In this document: positions 6,001 through 8,105 of the stretch, piece by piece | How the letters are laid out: each line of letters starts with the position of its first letter | Position numbering within the stretch: position 1 is the stretch's first letter | Assembly (NCBI GenBank): GCA_900548505.1 | Contig: URKI01000071.1 | Coordinates: 1-8,105 of the forward strand | Length of the DNA stretch: 8,105 nt | Reading direction: 5' to 3' | Source: an uncultured Oscillibacter sp. | GTDB lineage: Bacteria > Bacillota > Clostridia > Oscillospirales > Oscillospiraceae | The notes under the pieces: model-generated | Seen by the model: the letters and a program-made list of their open reading frames with translations, nothing else | Told to the model about the DNA's origin: nothing | The model's database searches: none | Position numbers and translations under genes: made by a program

Positions 6001-7677
6001 ATGGCTGAAGTCAAGGATCTGGAGCAAGCGACTCCCGTAACGGAGCCTGCTGCCGCGGCGGAGGCCGCACCCAAGGGCGGATGGGCCGCCAAGTGGAAGG
6101 ATATGCCCAAGAAAAAGCGCCGCAGACTGATCCGCCGGATCATCGTGCTGGTGGTTGTGATTGCTGCTGCGGTGGGCGCATGGTGGTTTTTCCTGCGGGA
6201 TAAACAGCCGGAGGCCCAGGTAGTCACTGATGTGGTCAGCTACGGCTCCATCACCTCCACGGTGGAGGGCAGCGGCCTGACCAAGGCGAAAAAGAGCGAG
6301 ACCATTACGCTGACCACGGCCGGCACCGTGCAGGACGTGCTGGTCACCGAGGGCCAGCAGGTAACGGCCGGCACGCCGCTGTTCACGGTGGACTCCGAGG
6401 CGGCCCGCACGGCTGTGGAAAAGGCCCGCAAGGATGTGGAAGGCTATGAAAAGCAGCTGCGTACCCTGCAAAAGGACATCGCGGGACTGAACCTGTCTGC
6501 CGGATATCCCGGAAAGCTCATGGAGACGGTGACCCTCAACCCCGGCGACACCATCACCAAGGGCCAGAAGGTGGCCGTGCTGGCGGATGATACCCGTCTG
6601 CGTCTGGAGCAGTACTACAGCTACGCCTATGAGGGCACCATCAAGGTCGGCCAGACCATGGATGTGTCCATTCCGTCCCTGATGACCTCCGTGAAGGGCA
6701 CGGTGGAAGCGGTACATATGGTCAGCCGCATCACGCCGGAGGGCTCCAAGCTCTTCTCCGTGGACGTGCTGGTGCCCAATGACGGCGCGCTGACAGCGGA
6801 CATGGCCGCCTCTGCCACCGCCACGGTGAACGGCGAGACGGTGTATCCCTACGAGGCCGGCAAGCTGGCCTATTACCGCACCGGAGACCTCTGCTCCACC
6901 GTCAACGGCACAGTGATCTCCAGCGACCTGGTGGATTACCTCCAGGTAAAGGAGGGCCAGGTACTGGTCCGCATCGACGGTGAGGACAGCGAAAGCGAGA
7001 TCTTCTCCGTGCAGCAGAGCCTGGAGGAGGCCCAGAAGTCCCTGGAAACGGCCCAGAAGAATCTGGACAACTGCAACGCCGTGGCCCCCATCGACGGCAC
7101 GGTCATCGGCCTGGGCATCCAGGCGGGCCAGGAGATCGAGGCCAACACCACGGTGCTGACCATCGCGGATACCTCCACCATCGTGGTGGACGCCACGGTG
7201 GATGAGCGCAACGTCAGCTATGTCAAGCCCGGCATGATGGTGACCATCGACCAGTGGGGCACCACGTTCCAGGGCATCGTGGAGTCTGTGAGCCTGAACT
7301 CCAAGGCGGAAAACGGCGTGGCCAGCTATCCCATGGTCATCTCTGTGGACAATGTGGACGGCACGCTCATGACCGGCAGCTACATCAACTACTCTCTGGT
7401 CGCCAGCGAGAACGACAACTGCCTGGTGGTACCCATCCAGTGCGTCAAATCCGTGCCCATGGAAGACGGCTCTACCGGTGACGTGGTGTTTGTCCAGGGG
7501 GACCGGCCTGACAACGCCATCGACCTGAGCGTGCCCGTGGAGGGCGTGCCCGAGGGCTTCTGGGCGGTGCCGGTGGAGACCGGTATCTCCGATACCTATA
7601 ACGTGGAAATCAAATCCGGTGTGGAGGAAGGAGCGGTCGTCTTTACCCAGGTACAGACGGAAAGCTCCTGGATGTGA
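6001..7677 (+). CDS. HlyD/MacA/YknX-like efflux adaptor with duplicated core
   Basis: Membrane-anchored adaptor subunit (membrane fusion protein) of an ABC export system, 558 residues. Residues 1-38 are an Ala/Glu/Pro-rich, probably cytoplasmic tail. A basic cluster (KKKRRRLIRR, 37-46) and a single membrane segment (about 47-65) follow, with no lipobox, so most of the protein lies outside the membrane. Four lipoyl-like half motifs can be read: GTVQDVLVTEGQQVTAG (108-124), VTLNPGDTITKGQKVAVLAD (177-196), GTVISSDLVDYLQVKEGQVL (303-322) and GTVIGLGIQAGQEIEANT (366-383). Short helical, probably coiled-coil stretches lie at 132-163 and 332-358. Beta-barrel-like segments follow at 200-277 and 391-467. 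Residues 81-277 and 290-467 thus look like two copies of one adaptor core. YknX and MacA are about 370-380 residues, so this is unusually long. The ATPase gene follows after one base, as in yknXYZ-type operons. The exported substrate is unknown. Confidence 0.85.
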   Translation: MAEVKDLEQATPVTEPAAAAEAAPKGGWAAKWKDMPKKKRRRLIRRIIVLVVVIAAAVGAWWFFLRDKQPEAQVVTDVVSYGSITSTVEGSGLTKAKKSETITLTTAGTVQDVLVTEGQQVTAGTPLFTVDSEAARTAVEKARKDVEGYEKQLRTLQKDIAGLNLSAGYPGKLMETVTLNPGDTITKGQKVAVLADDTRLRLEQYYSYAYEGTIKVGQTMDVSIPSLMTSVKGTVEAVHMVSRITPEGSKLFSVDVLVPNDGALTADMAASATATVNGETVYPYEAGKLAYYRTGDLCSTVNGTVISSDLVDYLQVKEGQVLVRIDGEDSESEIFSVQQSLEEAQKSLETAQKNLDNCNAVAPIDGTVIGLGIQAGQEIEANTTVLTIADTSTIVVDATVDERNVSYVKPGMMVTIDQWGTTFQGIVESVSLNSKAENGVASYPMVISVDNVDGTLMTGSYINYSLVASENDNCLVVPIQCVKSVPMEDGSTGDVVFVQGDRPDNAIDLSVPVEGVPEGFWAVPVETGISDTYNVEIKSGVEEGAVVFTQVQTESSWM

Positions 7678-7678
7678 T

Positions 7679-8105
7679 ATGCTGGTACGACTGAAAGACG
7701 TTTATAAGATCTACGGCGAGGGCCTGGAAAGCGAGGTCCGCGCGCTGGACGGCGTGAGTCTGGAGATCGACCGGGGCGAGTTCGTGGCGGTAGTGGGTCA
7801 GTCCGGTTCCGGCAAGTCCACCATGATGAACGTGCTGGGCTGCCTGGACGTGCCCACCCGGGGGACTTACCTGCTGGACGGCACCGATGTCCGGGAACTG
7901 ACGGATAAGGAGCTCTCCCGCATCCGCAACAAGCAGATCGGCTTTATCTTCCAGCAGTACAATCTGATCCAGAGCCTGACGGTGCTGGAGAATGTGGAGC
8001 TGCCGCTGATCTATCAGGGCGTGAACGCCGACGACCGGCGGGAGATGGCCCTGGCGGCGCTGGAACGGGTGGGCCTGTCCGGACGCATCAAGCACCATCC
8101 CACGG
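7679..8105 (+). CDS. ABC transporter ATP-binding protein, MacB/LolD class (3' end outside window)
   Basis: ATPase subunit that powers the export complex built with the preceding adaptor. The 142 visible residues include the A-loop region (VYKIYG, 8-13), the Walker A motif GQSGSGKST (40-48), and the Q-loop in FIFQQYNLIQSLTVLENVELPL (89-110), with the key glutamine at 92. This Q-loop wording and the spacing are typical of the MacB/LolD/YknY class. The signature motif, Walker B and H-loop lie beyond the right edge. The ATG begins one base after the adaptor's TGA (TGATATG), and I see no strong ribosome binding site just upstream; the nearest purine run, GGAAAG at 7659-7664, is 14 bases away. Translational coupling to the adaptor is therefore likely. 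A permease gene with a MacB-like extracytoplasmic domain is expected next; that is inference from operon habit. Confidence 0.93.
   Translation, partial: MLVRLKDVYKIYGEGLESEVRALDGVSLEIDRGEFVAVVGQSGSGKSTMMNVLGCLDVPTRGTYLLDGTDVRELTDKELSRIRNKQIGFIFQQYNLIQSLTVLENVELPLIYQGVNADDRREMALAALERVGLSGRIKHHPT

Noticed and set aside
5947..6717. 256-codon minus-strand open frame overlapping the adaptor and its promoter region
   Set aside because: Composition is rich in His, Gly and Arg without recognisable motifs, and it is antisense to a well-supported adaptor gene.

Overview
The window comes from a GC-rich, low-redundancy bacterial chromosome, most likely a gut Clostridia member of the Oscillospiraceae/Ruminococcaceae type. 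That placement is inference. It rests on C/G-ending codon preference, AGGAGG-type ribosome binding sites with ATG starts, short AT-rich intergenic spacers, a Firmicutes-style lipoprotein (lipobox LAGC), and a single-membrane-style efflux adaptor with an N-terminal membrane anchor. All genes lie on the + strand. I see no mobile element, CRISPR array, tRNA or rRNA.

Layout. (1) Positions 1-2304 hold the C-terminal two thirds of a pyruvate carboxylase, open at the left edge and closed by a strong hairpin terminator. (2) Positions 2344-2562 are an AT-rich promoter region with a near-consensus sigma-70-type promoter (TTGAAA-17-TATGAT) behind two phased A-tracts. (3) Positions 2563-5772 encode a complete two-gene TRAP transporter of the TAXI type: a lipoprotein substrate-binding subunit, then a fused DctQM permease. 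A perfect 14-bp hairpin with no T-tract separates them, and a terminator follows the permease. (4) Positions 5814-6000 are a second AT-rich promoter region with a candidate operator. (5) Positions 6001-8105 begin an ABC efflux operon: a membrane-anchored HlyD/MacA/YknX-like adaptor of unusual length, then a MacB/LolD-class ATPase cut by the right edge. The permease is expected just beyond.

How the parts work together. The TRAP pair is a self-sufficient, ion-gradient-driven importer. Its substrate cannot be read from sequence, but the few TAXI binding proteins with known ligands favour glutamate-like and other carboxylates. An anaplerotic enzyme next door is compatible with organic-acid metabolism but does not prove a link, because a terminator and a separate promoter lie between them. 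The adaptor and ATPase form the start of a separate export system.

No wholly new system is evident. The most distinctive points are the adaptor's internal tandem duplication of the lipoyl/beta-barrel core, the terminator-like hairpin without a T-tract inside the TRAP operon, and a two-turn-spaced inverted repeat in front of the efflux operon. All three intergenic gaps are under 300 bases.
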